Part shown: piece by piece, positions 39,801 to 48,785 of the stretch | How positions within the stretch are numbered: the stretch's first letter is position 1 | How the letters are laid out: the number at the start of each line of letters is the position of its first letter | Assembly (NCBI RefSeq): GCF_003254525.1 | Contig: NZ_QFYS01000001.1 | Span: 372,001-436,000, forward strand | Origin: Phenylobacterium kunshanense | GTDB taxonomy: Bacteria > Pseudomonadota > Alphaproteobacteria > Caulobacterales > Caulobacteraceae | Direction of reading: 5' to 3' | DNA length: 64,000 bases | Position numbers and translations under genes: made by a program | The notes under the pieces: generated by a model | What the model was told of the DNA's origin: nothing | Seen by the model: only the letters and a program-made list of their open reading frames with translations | The model's database searches: none

Positions 39801-40474
39801 TGCTCCCGCAATTGCTGGCGACCCTGCTGCTTATGCGGCGGCGGGGGCTGGAGTTCATGGCGTCAGCGCAAACCGCGCCGAGCGCCTCGGCGGGGTCGGT
39901 CGTAAAGCCGACTGGTGTTGCGGTCGATGAGCTCGCATTTGTCTGGGCGCAGGATTGCGACGCCGCCACGGTTCTATCCACATCGGGTGGCGACGCGTGG
40001 TCAGGGCAGGACGTGTTCGCGGCGACGACGAACAATCGATACGCGAAACTGTTCTGGAAGACCCTCAACACCACGGATGTCGAAAACGACTGGCTTCTCG
40101 ATAGGCCGGCGCGCGATGGCGTCAGAAGCCTTCGCTACCAGGTAAGCGGGCCTTGCGCGGTTTCCGTTAGGGCGACCGCCGTGCCGCTCGGCGGCGAGAC
40201 ATCCATGATCCTCGCCGGGTTCTCTCGTTCGCCTGGCCACTACGGCGCCCTGGCGTTTGTAGGGGTAGCCGGCAGCACGGGTGCGGCCGGGATCGTCATT
40301 CCGGCCGGCTTTACAGAGCGCAGGCGCGACATTGGGTCCGGCATCGAAGAGACCTACGCGAGCATCGTCTGCGACACCCTCGGCAGCTACGTCGACGGCG
40401 CGGCCGTCAGCTTCACCAACTGCAATGCGAGCGCCGCGGAGTGCGGCATCCTTGTGGAGGTCACCGGCACATGA
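39800..40474 (+). CDS. Hypothetical tail-tip associated protein, 224 aa
   Basis: Short hydrophobic N-terminus and beta-rich body with no recognised domain. Between fibre and spike genes and overlapping the next gene (ATGA). Probably a structural or fibre-linked protein. Confidence 0.5.
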   Translation: MLPQLLATLLLMRRRGLEFMASAQTAPSASAGSVVKPTGVAVDELAFVWAQDCDAATVLSTSGGDAWSGQDVFAATTNNRYAKLFWKTLNTTDVENDWLLDRPARDGVRSLRYQVSGPCAVSVRATAVPLGGETSMILAGFSRSPGHYGALAFVGVAGSTGAAGIVIPAGFTERRRDIGSGIEETYASIVCDTLGSYVDGAAVSFTNCNASAAECGILVEVTGT

Positions 40475-40725
40475 GTTTCGCCTTCAAGCCGCCCGGCGGC
40501 GACTGGATCGAGATCAGCGAGGCGGGGACGCTACTGCCAGGCGGCGGCGAGAACGGCGAGGACGTGCGCTTGTCGCAGGCCTTCGTTCTCAGCCTCTCGG
40601 CCCCTCAGCGTCTCGCCCGCGGCTTCTACGAGGTCGGCGAGACCGCCGCGCCGGAAGGGGCCGTCGGCTGGACGATTGGCGACGACGACGGGCTGCCCGT
40701 TCGCGTCTGGACTGTGCCGGAGTAA
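40471..40725 (+). CDS. Hypothetical protein, 84 aa
   Basis: Start at 40471 overlapping the previous stop. Gly/Glu-rich N-terminus and a compact beta pattern (GFYEVGETAAPEGAVGWTIG). Position and size fit a small tail appendage protein; nothing specific recognised. Confidence 0.5.
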   Translation: MSFAFKPPGGDWIEISEAGTLLPGGGENGEDVRLSQAFVLSLSAPQRLARGFYEVGETAAPEGAVGWTIGDDDGLPVRVWTVPE

Positions 40726-40732
40726 CGAAAAC

Positions 40733-43675
40733 ATGGTCCGCCGCTTCAGCCTTGGCCTTGGCATCATTCCAGCGCGAGCCCGGCCGGTCCCGACCGCGCC
40801 GCCAGTCAATACCGTCCTGCCTTCCATTACGGGAGTCCTGACGCAGGGCCAGACGCTCACGGCCGACCCGGGGAGCTGGACTGGCTTGCCGTCTGGGGCG
40901 TTCTCGTACCAATGGCAGCGCAGCGGCTCCAATATCTCCGGCGCCACGAACTCGACCTATGTGGCGCAATCTGCCGACGTGTCGGCCGGCGCCAACGCGA
41001 TCACCGTCGAGGTCACCGCGACCAACGACCTCGGCTCGACCACGGCGGAATCGGCCGGCGTCACGATCGCCGCGCCGCTTTCGATCAGCGGGACGCCGGG
41101 CGGGGCGAATGTCGGCGCGGCCTACAGCTTCACGCCCTCCAGCGCCGGCGGCCACACGCCCAAGACCTACGCGCTCACCGGCACGCTTCCCGAGGGCCTG
41201 TCCTTCAACACCTCGACGGGCGCGATCACCGGCACGCCAGTAAGCTCGGGCACGGCGAGCGGGCTGAACATCACCGTCACGGATGCGGACGGGCTTACGG
41301 CGAGCCTGGGGACGTTCAGCATCGTGGTCAGCGCCGGTTCCACGGCGGACATCGACAGCTTCACCATCGTCGGCGCCACGGCGCTGGACCCGGTGAACGT
41401 CGGCGGAACCGACTACGGGATCGACGGCCACGGCATCCTTGCCGAAGTCGTGACGGATGAACTGACGGGCACGCCGCTGGGCTCCTCGTTCTCCGTCCGC
41501 GTGCGGAACCCCGGCTTCAAGAACGGGGTGGCGGCCGACCGGGACACCGTCTTCAAGGGCGTCGGCCTCCTGCCGAAACAGGCGACGAGCGCGACCTACG
41601 TCAACACCCCGCACACCGAGACGCCGTCCGCCGGCAAGCTCAAGTTCTGGGTAGTCCTGCACTACGACCCGGACGGCACCAACGCCCTGGCCGCCGATGG
41701 CGTGGACGTCTGCCGCTACGTCGATCAGATCTTCTCTGCCACCGAGATCGTGTCGGTCACGGTTGAGGAGGGCTGGTACTCGACGGCCGGCGGCGGCGAC
41801 GTCAGCTCTGGCGTGATCACGAACTCCTCGACGCTCGACATCGACACCCCGCCCATCGAGGTGAAGACGCTCAATCTGGAGCGCGACGTCAACGAGGGCT
41901 CGACCCGCACCTTCCGGGCCAAGGTCTCGCACCTGTACGGCCAGAGCGGGCGCATGTTCGACGTGGTCAAGGTGCGCGGGCGCGACGCCAGCAACAATTA
42001 CACCGCCTATACGACGGTGAGCGCGACCACGGCCTATGATCCCGTGGGCGATGGCCTGACCTACACCGAGATCGTCGAGGCGACCTACTCGACCACGGGC
42101 CTGAATGACGGCGTGATGTGCCGGGACGAGTACCTGGCCTATCCGCTGATCGGCACGGCGCCGCTGGACAGCACGACGCTGGAGAGCGACCCGAAGGACA
42201 CCCGCTATCCGCAGGAGTACCGCAACATCCGCTCGACGGCCTGGCAGCGGGTCTATGCCGTGGTGGAAAGCGGGGCGGCGGGGCCGGGCACGGCGAGCAC
42301 GACGCTGGCGACGGCGGAGGCCGACCCGTTCCCCTCCTGGCACGCGGCCTACAACGCCATTCAGGCCGCGAACAACACCGCCAACGGCTCGAACACCTGC
42401 GACAGCGGCGTGATCTACGCGCGCAACACGACGGGATCGCCGATCACGCTGGACAAGGCGGGAAACTTCACCGGCGTCATCGGGTCCGCCTGTTGCGAGA
42501 TCAAGCCGCACCCGAGCAACACCGCCGACCTGATCTTCGGCATGGCGGCGGCGGCGCACACCTTCCCGACGCGCGTGATCTGGCGCGACATGAAGTGGGT
42601 GCGGACGGGGACGGCGGGCGCCTTCACGCCGGGCCAATCGCAGGCCGGGAACGAGCTTACGGTGTTCCAGTCCGAGGGCTGCACGATCAACCACGACACC
42701 ACGTCGGGCACGCTGCCGTGGTTCGATGACGACTGGGCGCGGGCCAACCTCATCGGCTACACGTTCTCGTCCAACACCACGCCCGGAGCGGCGACGTCTG
42801 GCCTCGGTGCAGCCTCGACCAAGGCCTATCACGCTCGCCTGGCCTGTGGCGTGCGCAACACCACGACCACCAGCCTGCGCGTCGTCGCCTACACCTTCCT
42901 TTGCGCCAAGGGTTCGTTCAACTTCTTCGCCAAGGGCAGCGGCCAGCCCGCCCGTGAGGGGATGCTTCTCGGGTCCACGATCCTTACCGCCACGGCGGCG
43001 GCGCAAGGCATCGCCTCGGATGGCGCGACGGAGTTCCCAGTGGACGGCCGCGGCTTCCACTACGAACAGAGCGTCATGGAATATTCCGTTGACGACATCT
43101 TCTTCAACATCGGCGCGTCCAGCACCAACCCGGCCGACAACGGGATCATCACCTACTTCGGCCACCCGCAGAGCGCCACAGGCGGGAGCACAACGCCCAC
43201 CGCAACCACGAACGTCGCCTATTGCGACGTGAGCGGGCTGAAGGGCGTCAAGCGCCACATTCGGATGCAGCTTTCCGGCGTCGCCCGCTACGCGATCAAG
43301 ACGTGCTGGTTTGAGTACGTCGCCGAGGGCGCCGGCCGCGTGAGCAACTGGAAGTCCTGGCTCAAGGCCGGATGGGCGTTCAACGCCCTGATGTACGGCC
43401 GCGATCCTGGCTCCGAGGGTGTCGCGGGTTCCGGTGCGCAACCGGAGTGGGCTGGCTTCTGCGCGGGCCCTGGCGAGATCTTCGGCGACGGCGATCCGAC
43501 CTTCACGGACAACAACCAGGGCCTCACTGGCGGCGGCGGAACCTACACCCTGTCTGGCTCAAGCCAGCCGCTCGCGACCGTCCCCACGGGCCACCAGAAA
43601 TACACCTACGACCTGGCCGGCAATACCCGCCGTACGGACGGCACCGGCTACGCTTGGCCTTACGAGGGACCGTGA
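40733..43675 (+). CDS. Large receptor-binding/tail spike protein with Ig-like domain, 980 aa
   Basis: Start at MVRRFSLGLG (40733). Residues about 35-105 form a bacterial Ig-like unit (ADPGSWTGLPSGAFSYQWQR), then a putative-Ig (He_PIG) domain with AAYSFTPSSAGGHTPKTYAL and LPEGLSFNTSTGAITGTPVS. The C-terminal 700 residues are Ser/Thr/Asn/Gly-rich and beta-strand-prone, like a beta-helix spike. A host-recognition or depolymerase role is likely. It is the largest late gene after the tape measure. Confidence 0.7.
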   Translation: MVRRFSLGLGIIPARARPVPTAPPVNTVLPSITGVLTQGQTLTADPGSWTGLPSGAFSYQWQRSGSNISGATNSTYVAQSADVSAGANAITVEVTATNDLGSTTAESAGVTIAAPLSISGTPGGANVGAAYSFTPSSAGGHTPKTYALTGTLPEGLSFNTSTGAITGTPVSSGTASGLNITVTDADGLTASLGTFSIVVSAGSTADIDSFTIVGATALDPVNVGGTDYGIDGHGILAEVVTDELTGTPLGSSFSVRVRNPGFKNGVAADRDTVFKGVGLLPKQATSATYVNTPHTETPSAGKLKFWVVLHYDPDGTNALAADGVDVCRYVDQIFSATEIVSVTVEEGWYSTAGGGDVSSGVITNSSTLDIDTPPIEVKTLNLERDVNEGSTRTFRAKVSHLYGQSGRMFDVVKVRGRDASNNYTAYTTVSATTAYDPVGDGLTYTEIVEATYSTTGLNDGVMCRDEYLAYPLIGTAPLDSTTLESDPKDTRYPQEYRNIRSTAWQRVYAVVESGAAGPGTASTTLATAEADPFPSWHAAYNAIQAANNTANGSNTCDSGVIYARNTTGSPITLDKAGNFTGVIGSACCEIKPHPSNTADLIFGMAAAAHTFPTRVIWRDMKWVRTGTAGAFTPGQSQAGNELTVFQSEGCTINHDTTSGTLPWFDDDWARANLIGYTFSSNTTPGAATSGLGAASTKAYHARLACGVRNTTTTSLRVVAYTFLCAKGSFNFFAKGSGQPAREGMLLGSTILTATAAAQGIASDGATEFPVDGRGFHYEQSVMEYSVDDIFFNIGASSTNPADNGIITYFGHPQSATGGSTTPTATTNVAYCDVSGLKGVKRHIRMQLSGVARYAIKTCWFEYVAEGAGRVSNWKSWLKAGWAFNALMYGRDPGSEGVAGSGAQPEWAGFCAGPGEIFGDGDPTFTDNNQGLTGGGGTYTLSGSSQPLATVPTGHQKYTYDLAGNTRRTDGTGYAWPYEGP

Positions 43676-43824
43676 TCGCCGGCCATCGCCGACAGGGCAG
43701 CGATCAGCATTCCAACGACGATGGCCAGCAAGCCCAGCGCGGCGCCTGTCGTCCATAGGCTGATGCCGCCGCCGACCACGAGCAAGAGACCGACGGTAAC
43801 GCCGGCCGCGCGGGTGACGGTCAC
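43660..43824 (-). CDS. Possible two-helix membrane protein, 54 aa
   Basis: GTG start, two transmembrane segments (VTVGLLLVVGGGISLW and LGLLAIVVGMLIAALS) and a short acidic end. Overlaps the 3' end of the spike gene by 16 nt on the opposite strand and is coupled (TAGTG) to an upstream 28-aa ORF. It could be a membrane effector expressed in the lysogen, or chance. Confidence 0.35.
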   Translation of the reverse strand: MTVTRAAGVTVGLLLVVGGGISLWTTGAALGLLAIVVGMLIAALSAMAGDHGPS

Positions 43825-43910
43825 TAGATGTCGCAGTCCTGGGTTTCGCGCAGCCCGTCGCGGATGGCGCGGACGTACCCCCGGATCGCGTTGATGAGCA
43901 AGTCGATCAT
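43824..43910 (-). CDS. Possible micro-ORF, 28 aa
   Basis: Encodes MIDLLINAIRGYVRAIRDGL followed by RETQDCDI; amphipathic. Its TAG overlaps the GTG of the two-helix protein. No other evidence. Confidence 0.3.
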   Translation of the reverse strand: MIDLLINAIRGYVRAIRDGLRETQDCDI

Positions 43911-43967
43911 GCCGGCATTTGCCGCCCAAGCGGCGCAGGCGTCAACCCGATACCAGCGTGAGGCGAA

Positions 43968-45002
43968 ATGAAAACCCTGCAACTCGCCCCCGGCGAGCAT
44001 CGGCTCGCAAACCTGACCGACACGGTGATCGACGGCGCGGAAGTGTCGAAGATCAAGCTGGTCGGGTGCCGGAACGTCCGCGTCGAGAACCTTCGCCTCC
44101 AGCTCGTCGCCACGGCGAGCACCGTCACCCACGTCAACGCGGTTGAGATCGACCAATGCGAGGGCGTGACCTTTTCCGGTGGCAACATCACGGGCGCGTG
44201 CCGGCCGGGCGAGACCAAGCCCATCGGCCGGGGCATGATGATCAACCGCAGCCGGGGGATCACGGTTGAAGACCTGTCGATCGACGGCGTCGGCAAGGGG
44301 ATCGTCCTCAGCCGGGTCGAGGATCTGATCCTCCGTCGCCTGGACATCGGTCACTTCACGCAGTCCGGCGTGGTCGGCGGCGTCGAGCTGATCAACCTCC
44401 TGATGGAAGGGTGCCGCATCCACGATAGCGCCGACGTGATCGGCGACGCGGTGCACGCGGATCTGTTCCACATCTGGAGCGCGCCGACCAATACGCTGGT
44501 GGGCGCGGTTCGCCCGTCCAGCAACATCGTCCTCCGCGGCAACCTGCTGGACATGGGGCAGGGGACGCCGATCATCGCCATCCTGATCGACGACAACCGC
44601 ACCGGCATCGGCTTCGACAACTTCCGAGCCGAGGACAACGTGATCATCAGCGCCCACCCGGTGGCGGTCGGGCTGGAGAACGTGCGCTCTGGCGCGCTGC
44701 TGCGGAACCTGCTGCTCCAGGGCGCGCCGACCGACCGACGCTCGGCGCCCGACTTCACCCTCGACCGCTGCGGCGTTCTGGACGTGCGCGGCAACACCGC
44801 TGCCGACCGGCACGGGGCCTTCACCCTCTACCCCGACAACGTGACCCTGCCTGAGGGCGTGCGGCCGGCTGAGGAACTGGAGGCGGCCCGCAAGGCCTGG
44901 GCGGAGAAGTGGCGTGGGCCACCCGAGCCGCCTCCCCCGCTGACGCTGGAGGACCGCGTGGCGGCCCTAGAAGCCCGCGTCGCGAGGCTTGAAGCCCGAT
45001 AG
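43968..45002 (+). CDS. Right-handed parallel beta-helix tail spike, 344 aa
   Basis: Repeated short beta-turn units (SKIKLVGCRNVRVENLRLQL, GITVEDLSIDGVGKGIVLSR, LILRRLDIGHFTQ) form a pectate-lyase-like solenoid. The C-terminal 30 residues are a Pro-rich linker and a short Leu/Val coiled coil (LTLEDRVAALEARVARLEAR) that could trimerise the spike. Likely a second host-surface depolymerase or adhesin. A region of 180 nt to the next gene contains only GC-rich repeats. Confidence 0.7.
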   Translation: MKTLQLAPGEHRLANLTDTVIDGAEVSKIKLVGCRNVRVENLRLQLVATASTVTHVNAVEIDQCEGVTFSGGNITGACRPGETKPIGRGMMINRSRGITVEDLSIDGVGKGIVLSRVEDLILRRLDIGHFTQSGVVGGVELINLLMEGCRIHDSADVIGDAVHADLFHIWSAPTNTLVGAVRPSSNIVLRGNLLDMGQGTPIIAILIDDNRTGIGFDNFRAEDNVIISAHPVAVGLENVRSGALLRNLLLQGAPTDRRSAPDFTLDRCGVLDVRGNTAADRHGAFTLYPDNVTLPEGVRPAEELEAARKAWAEKWRGPPEPPPPLTLEDRVAALEARVARLEAR

Positions 45003-45184
45003 TTCGGCGCGAGCCGGGGGTGCGACCCCGACCCGCGCCCGGCCCCCGTGTCTTGCGCCGCAGAAGCCGGCTGACGCCAGCGGTCGAAGCGTGAGCTCAC
45101 GTGGCCTTTCGCAACCCTTAACGAAGGGAGGCGGCTTGCGACCCTCGATGACCGCCCGTGTACCTAACAGACTGGAGTCGACCG

Positions 45185-45400
45185 ATGACCGATGACGAAC
45201 TCGCTGACGCCCTGGCGCCGCTGATCAGGGAGGCGCACGAGCGCATCGATGCCAGCGGAGCCTTGCCGGTGCGGATCAAGCGTAAGGCCGCGTTCGCTCA
45301 CGCCCTCCTCGAGGAGGTGCTGACCTTCGTGAAGGGTGAGGGGATCGTCTCCCCCATGTCGGGTGGCGATCCGAAACCCGAAGATCCGAACGGCCCGTAA
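45185..45400 (+). CDS. Hypothetical protein, 71 aa
   Basis: ATG with a GGAG motif seven bases upstream. Acidic helix (MTDDELADALAPLIREAHER) then a basic helix. Not recognised; first gene of the lysis/membrane block. The 182 nt upstream has GC-rich repeats but no clear promoter. Confidence 0.5.
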   Translation: MTDDELADALAPLIREAHERIDASGALPVRIKRKAAFAHALLEEVLTFVKGEGIVSPMSGGDPKPEDPNGP

Positions 45401-45405
45401 CTACC

Positions 45406-45903
45406 GTGTCAGAGACCGGCCAACTCATAGTGTGGAGTATCGCCGTGGTGATCCCGTTCGGCCTGAGTTGGGCCACCCGGCGTCTCGACGCCCAGGTGAT
45501 GGCGACGATGCTCCTGATCGGCTGGTGTTTCGGCCGCATCATGGGCGTCTTCCTGTCCCCGCCGCAGTCGATGCAGCTATATCCGCTCATCGATCTGTGC
45601 TTCGGCGTGTTCGCGTTCCTGTCATGGCGACGCGATCCGCGCCTATGGAAACTTGGGCTGGTCGGTCTCCTACTCGCGCAATCGGCAGGCCATGCCGCGT
45701 TCTGGCTCGCCTACGGCGACACTTTGCCCCCACGGGAGGCCTACGCGGTCATAATTCGCTACATGGTCGCGAATAACGCTATATTCGCGGCGCAGTTGCT
45801 ACTTGTCGCATGGGCAGGGGGTGTCGATGACCTGGCAAGGGGTCTTCTCTCTCTTCTGTCTCGTGTGTTTCGGATGGGCCGTAACGTCGGGGCTCCCCAA
45901 TGA
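45406..45903 (+). CDS. Four-helix membrane protein, 165 aa
   Basis: GTG start. Hydrophobic segments around residues 8-22, 33-50, 62-74 and 80-100/125-140 give four or more membrane helices. No enzyme motif. It sits directly before the coiled-coil membrane protein and the holin candidate, so a lysis-control or exclusion role is possible; not provable from sequence. Confidence 0.5.
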   Translation: MSETGQLIVWSIAVVIPFGLSWATRRLDAQVMATMLLIGWCFGRIMGVFLSPPQSMQLYPLIDLCFGVFAFLSWRRDPRLWKLGLVGLLLAQSAGHAAFWLAYGDTLPPREAYAVIIRYMVANNAIFAAQLLLVAWAGGVDDLARGLLSLLSRVFRMGRNVGAPQ

Positions 45904-46319
45904 GCGGGGAAGGAAGCGCCCCTCGCCGCCGCAAGACGACTGATACCGCGCCCTCACATCAGGATATCCTTATGCGCCTTGAGGCGCTGGTTGAGCGGTT
46001 CGACAAGTCGGAGGCCGACCGCGCCAACTTCCGAATTGAGCAGGCGATCACGCAGCAGCGCATGACGCAGGGCCTCGCGGACCTGTTTCAGAAGGTCGAA
46101 GACCTTGAGGTCAAGCTTGGAGAGGAGCCGGACAGCGACGGCAACGGCGGCCGTGGCCTGATCGGCGACCTTCGCAAAGTCTCTCGCGACGTCCGGGCCC
46201 TGATGGACCTGAGGCTGCAGGTTGTGGGGGCAGTGGGCGCCCTGGTCCTCACCGGGACCTTGCTCGTGCTTGGCGCGACGAAGTGGATCGAAGGCATTGT
46301 GAAGGGGGCCAGCACATGA
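45900..46319 (+). CDS. Coiled-coil membrane-anchored protein, 139 aa
   Basis: Disordered basic N-terminus, long coiled-coil (ALVERFDKSEADRANFRIEQ to LEVKLGEE) and one C-terminal membrane helix (VVGAVGALVLTGTLLVLG). This form occurs next to holins in many phages and may be an antiholin or spanin-associated factor. Overlaps the next gene by four bases. Confidence 0.55.
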   Translation: MSGEGSAPRRRKTTDTAPSHQDILMRLEALVERFDKSEADRANFRIEQAITQQRMTQGLADLFQKVEDLEVKLGEEPDSDGNGGRGLIGDLRKVSRDVRALMDLRLQVVGAVGALVLTGTLLVLGATKWIEGIVKGAST

Positions 46320-46615
46320 AGACGCCTCAGTTCCTCGTGTCCTTGGCGCTGGTGGCTCTGTTCGCCTTCGCCTACTTCTCGAACCCGGCCGATGAGATGA
46401 TGAAGGGCGCCATGATCGCGGCCTTCGCCGCGGCCTACACGTTCTGGCTGGGGTCATCGTCTGGATCCAAGGCCAGCGGCGACGTGGTGCGGCAGATCGC
46501 GACCCAGCCGACCGTCACGGCCACAGGCGACAAGCCAACGATCATCGCACCGGCGGCTGTGCCGGAACCGGAGGATGACGGCGAACTCCCGCAAGACCAG
46601 CGTGTGAGGCTGTGA
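46316..46615 (+). CDS. Holin candidate, 99 aa
   Basis: Two membrane helices (FLVSLALVALFAFAYFS and KGAMIAAFAAAYTFWLGS) separated by a short acidic loop and a charged C-terminal tail ending RVRL. Immediately upstream of the endolysin, with ATGA/GTGA overlaps, which is the class II holin position. It would permeabilise the inner membrane at lysis. Confidence 0.7.
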   Translation: MKTPQFLVSLALVALFAFAYFSNPADEMMKGAMIAAFAAAYTFWLGSSSGSKASGDVVRQIATQPTVTATGDKPTIIAPAAVPEPEDDGELPQDQRVRL

Positions 46616-47349
46616 GCGAGGCCCTAGACCACCTCCGAGCGGCAGAGGACGCGCTGGCGCGGCTGCGGGCTGCGCTGGAGGCGGCATCCGCCTCGCCCGG
46701 CCCAGTGACGCCGCCTGAGCCGCAAAGCCCGCCCACGGCCAGGAATTTCGACCCCGCTGCGTTCTTCAACGCCCTGCGCTCCAGCAAGGCGCTAGGTCCC
46801 ACGCTCTCGCCGGATGAGGTTTCAGGCTGCGAAGCCATTCTCGCCGCGTGCGAGGGCCTGCCGATCGCCTGGGCGGCTTACCCGCTGGCGACAGCAATTG
46901 TCGAGACGGCCGGGACCATGCAGCCGATCAAGGAATACGGCGGACGGGCCTACTTCCGCCGCATGTACGACATCGAGGGCGACCGGCCAGCGAAGGCGCG
47001 GGAGCTGGGGAACCTGACGCCGGGCGACGGGTCGCGGTTCTGCGGCCGAGGCTACGTCCAGCTCACCGGGCGCGCGAACTACGACAAGGCCGGGCGAGAA
47101 CTCGGCCTTCCGCTGGTCGACGATCCCGACCTAGCCCTTCAGCCCGCCGTCGCCGCGAAGATCATGCGCCGCGGGATGCTTGAGGGGTGGTTCACTGGCA
47201 AGCGGCTCGACACCTATCTCCCGGCCGAGGCGAGCCACGTGCAATTCAGGAACGCTCGGCGGATCATCAACGGCTTGGACCGGGCAGACGAGATCGCGAC
47301 CTACGCGATGGAGTTTCAGGGCGCACTTCGCGCTGGAGGTTGGAAATGA
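46612..47349 (+). CDS. GH19 chitinase-like endolysin, 245 aa
   Basis: GTG start. After an Ala/Pro-rich 45-residue N-terminus the GH19 domain has ATAIVETAGTMQPIKEYGG with the two likely catalytic Glu (98 and 108), then FCGRGYVQLTGRANYDK and RRIINGLDRADEIATYA. These enzymes cut peptidoglycan glycan chains. No signal peptide, so it depends on the upstream holin. Confidence 0.85.
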   Translation: MSEALDHLRAAEDALARLRAALEAASASPGPVTPPEPQSPPTARNFDPAAFFNALRSSKALGPTLSPDEVSGCEAILAACEGLPIAWAAYPLATAIVETAGTMQPIKEYGGRAYFRRMYDIEGDRPAKARELGNLTPGDGSRFCGRGYVQLTGRANYDKAGRELGLPLVDDPDLALQPAVAAKIMRRGMLEGWFTGKRLDTYLPAEASHVQFRNARRIINGLDRADEIATYAMEFQGALRAGGWK

Positions 47350-47732
47350 TCCCTCTCGCCATCCCCGCCGCACTCTCCGGCGCGAAGACGCTCGCCCGCT
47401 CCTGGTGGAAGGCCGGGCTGGGCGCCGTCGTTGGCGCGGCTCTCGCGCTCCCGGTGGGCCAGTGCCAGGGGGCCAGCGCTGAACGGGCGCGCCAGGCCGC
47501 GCGCGAGGCCGACGCAGCCCTCAGGGAAGCGGTGAAGGACGCCGCGATTAAGGAGCGGCTCGCCGCCGACCGTCTCGAGAACACCCTGACCATCCATCAG
47601 CAATCGAAGGAGAGGACCGATGCGATCCAAGCGGGGCCTGATGACCATGTGTCTGCTGCTCAGCGCCGGCTTAACTGTCAGCGCCTGCGAGACGCCGGCT
47701 TCTCGGAAGCCAAGTTGGCCGGACGCTGCTGA
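47346..47732 (+). CDS. Rz-like inner-membrane spanin
   Basis: 128 aa with an N-terminal membrane helix (AGLGAVVGAALALPVG) and a long charged coiled coil (ARQAAREADAALREAVKDAA), ending with Cys-containing residues. It overlaps the lipoprotein gene by 113 nt, as Rz/Rz1 pairs do. It would fuse inner and outer membranes at lysis. Confidence 0.75.
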   Translation: MIPLAIPAALSGAKTLARSWWKAGLGAVVGAALALPVGQCQGASAERARQAAREADAALREAVKDAAIKERLAADRLENTLTIHQQSKERTDAIQAGPDDHVSAAQRRLNCQRLRDAGFSEAKLAGRC

Positions 47733-47904
47733 TCTGCAGGTCGAGCCGAAGCCGGCCATGTCGGTCGATATCCTCAGCAGCGACATCGCGTCGGCCAAGC
47801 TGAACGAGAGCATCGAGACCCAGCGCGACACCCTCGCCGGCCGGCTTGAGCGTGTCTGCCAATGGTTCAAGGCTAAGGGGATGCCCAACGCGCCATGCAA
47901 GTGA
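47620..47904 (+). CDS. Rz1-like outer-membrane spanin lipoprotein
   Basis: 94 aa with a signal peptide ending in the lipobox LTVSAC, then a Ser/Pro-rich mature part. It lies in another frame overlapping the Rz-like gene, the standard arrangement. It would be tethered in the outer membrane. Confidence 0.75.
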   Translation: MRSKRGLMTMCLLLSAGLTVSACETPASRKPSWPDAADLQVEPKPAMSVDILSSDIASAKLNESIETQRDTLAGRLERVCQWFKAKGMPNAPCK

Positions 47905-47983
47905 GGAAGCCGGCGGGCCCACGCACTCGACCCACGGGTTGAGGCTCGTGCCTCCCCGATAGACACCGCTTCGGCGCTGAACT

Positions 47984-48011
47984 GGCCCCCGGCTTCGGCT
48001 GGGGGCCTTTT
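47984..48011 (+). terminator. Rho-independent terminator of the late operon
   Basis: Stem GGCCCCC (47984-47990) with GGGGGCC (48001-48007), a stabilising C-UUCG-G inner loop and four Ts. It follows the lysis genes and ends the rightward late transcript. Confidence 0.9.
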
Positions 48012-48041
48012 GCCGTTCTAGGCCGCTGTAGCGGGGTGTGG

Positions 48042-48197
48042 GTGAACAAGAACCCCAAAGGCTACCCAGCAAAGGGCTCTACCCGTGGCCCGCTTCCGCC
48101 TGGACGTTCCGATCCAGTGCCGTTGTGGTGGCCCGTCGCGTTCGTTGCGACCTGCCTTGGCTTATGGGCTTTGGCGAGTGGTTTGGGTGGTGGGTAG
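48042..48197 (+). CDS. Possible small membrane protein, 51 aa
   Basis: GTG start; MNKNPKGYPAKGSTRGPLPP then one membrane helix (LWWPVAFVATCLGLWALA). Found 30 nt after the terminator and antisense frames look less natural. No known family. 48198-48348 has no recognisable gene. Confidence 0.4.
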   Translation: MNKNPKGYPAKGSTRGPLPPGRSDPVPLWWPVAFVATCLGLWALASGLGGG

Positions 48198-48348
48198 CTG
48201 CGGCGGCCTTTCGGCAACCTGCCGTCAGTGCTCTTTGCTAGCGGCGCTCGCTTTGATTCCATCTCCTGCCCAGCCTAAGCCGGAGCGGCGCGTATCGCAG
48301 GGAGTCTTTACGGGTTCCTGTGGCGTCAATTCGTCCGCGCCGCAGCTC

Positions 48349-48546
48349 TCAGGAGTCTACGCTATCCGAGGCGGGAGGCAAGGGGGAGCTATAGAAACGG
48401 TCAAGTTCCGGCTCATGCGTTTTGCCGGCTCGCCAGTTGTCAATGCGCCGCGACCATGCGCTCTCGCACCTTTCACACCGCCGCTCGTAGTAGTGTAGCT
48501 CTTCTGGCGTTAGCGGTGTCGCGCAGTCTTCACACGCGCAGCTCAC
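48349..48546 (-). CDS. Cys-rich zinc-finger-like protein, 65 aa
   Basis: GTG start overlapping the upstream stop. CACEDC and ERRCERCESAW give two CxxC-like pairs of a small zinc ribbon. Distal gene of the right-end minus operon. Function unknown. Confidence 0.5.
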   Translation of the reverse strand: MSCACEDCATPLTPEELHYYERRCERCESAWSRRIDNWRAGKTHEPELDRFYSSPLPPASDSVDS

Positions 48547-48785
48547 CGCCCCTCCTCCTGCACCTCTGCCACCAGGGCGTCTATGGCGGCGGCCCAGCGA
48601 CGTGAATTGATGTGATGCTCGGTCGGGTGATCGGCGGCCTCTTCGGCTTCGGACCACGCCTCGCGCATCCCCTCACTCGGCTCCCTCACCGCCCCCAGCA
48701 CAGCCAACACCACCTCCCGAGCTTCAGCGGGAGAGAGGTAGGCGAAACGGGGGAGGGAGCGCACGGCGGCGATGGGGGAGGTCAT
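48543..48785 (-). CDS. Hypothetical protein, 80 aa
   Basis: Start at MTSPIAAVRSLPRFAYLSPA (48785). Helical, acidic. The DNA of its first 16 codons is repeated at 48990-49037 with three mismatches. Function unknown. Confidence 0.5.
   Translation of the reverse strand: MTSPIAAVRSLPRFAYLSPAEAREVVLAVLGAVREPSEGMREAWSEAEEAADHPTEHHINSRRWAAAIDALVAEVQEEGR

Noticed and set aside
40589..43441. A 950-aa open frame antisense to the large spike gene
   Set aside because: Arg/Gly/Ala/Val-rich composition typical of antisense frames in high-GC DNA; the plus-strand frame has recognisable domains.
45003..45184. GC-rich repeats as a terminator or CRISPR-like element
   Set aside because: Imperfect G- and C-runs without a T-run or regular repeat spacing; I see no CRISPR array anywhere in the window.
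19208..47904. A gene transfer agent cluster
   Set aside because: The region is linked to replication, immunity and recombination genes and an att site, so it is a full temperate prophage.
48085..48498. A 137-aa plus-strand frame after the late terminator
   Set aside because: Cys/Ser/Pro-rich, no start signal, and it conflicts with a better 51-aa frame and the minus-strand operon end.
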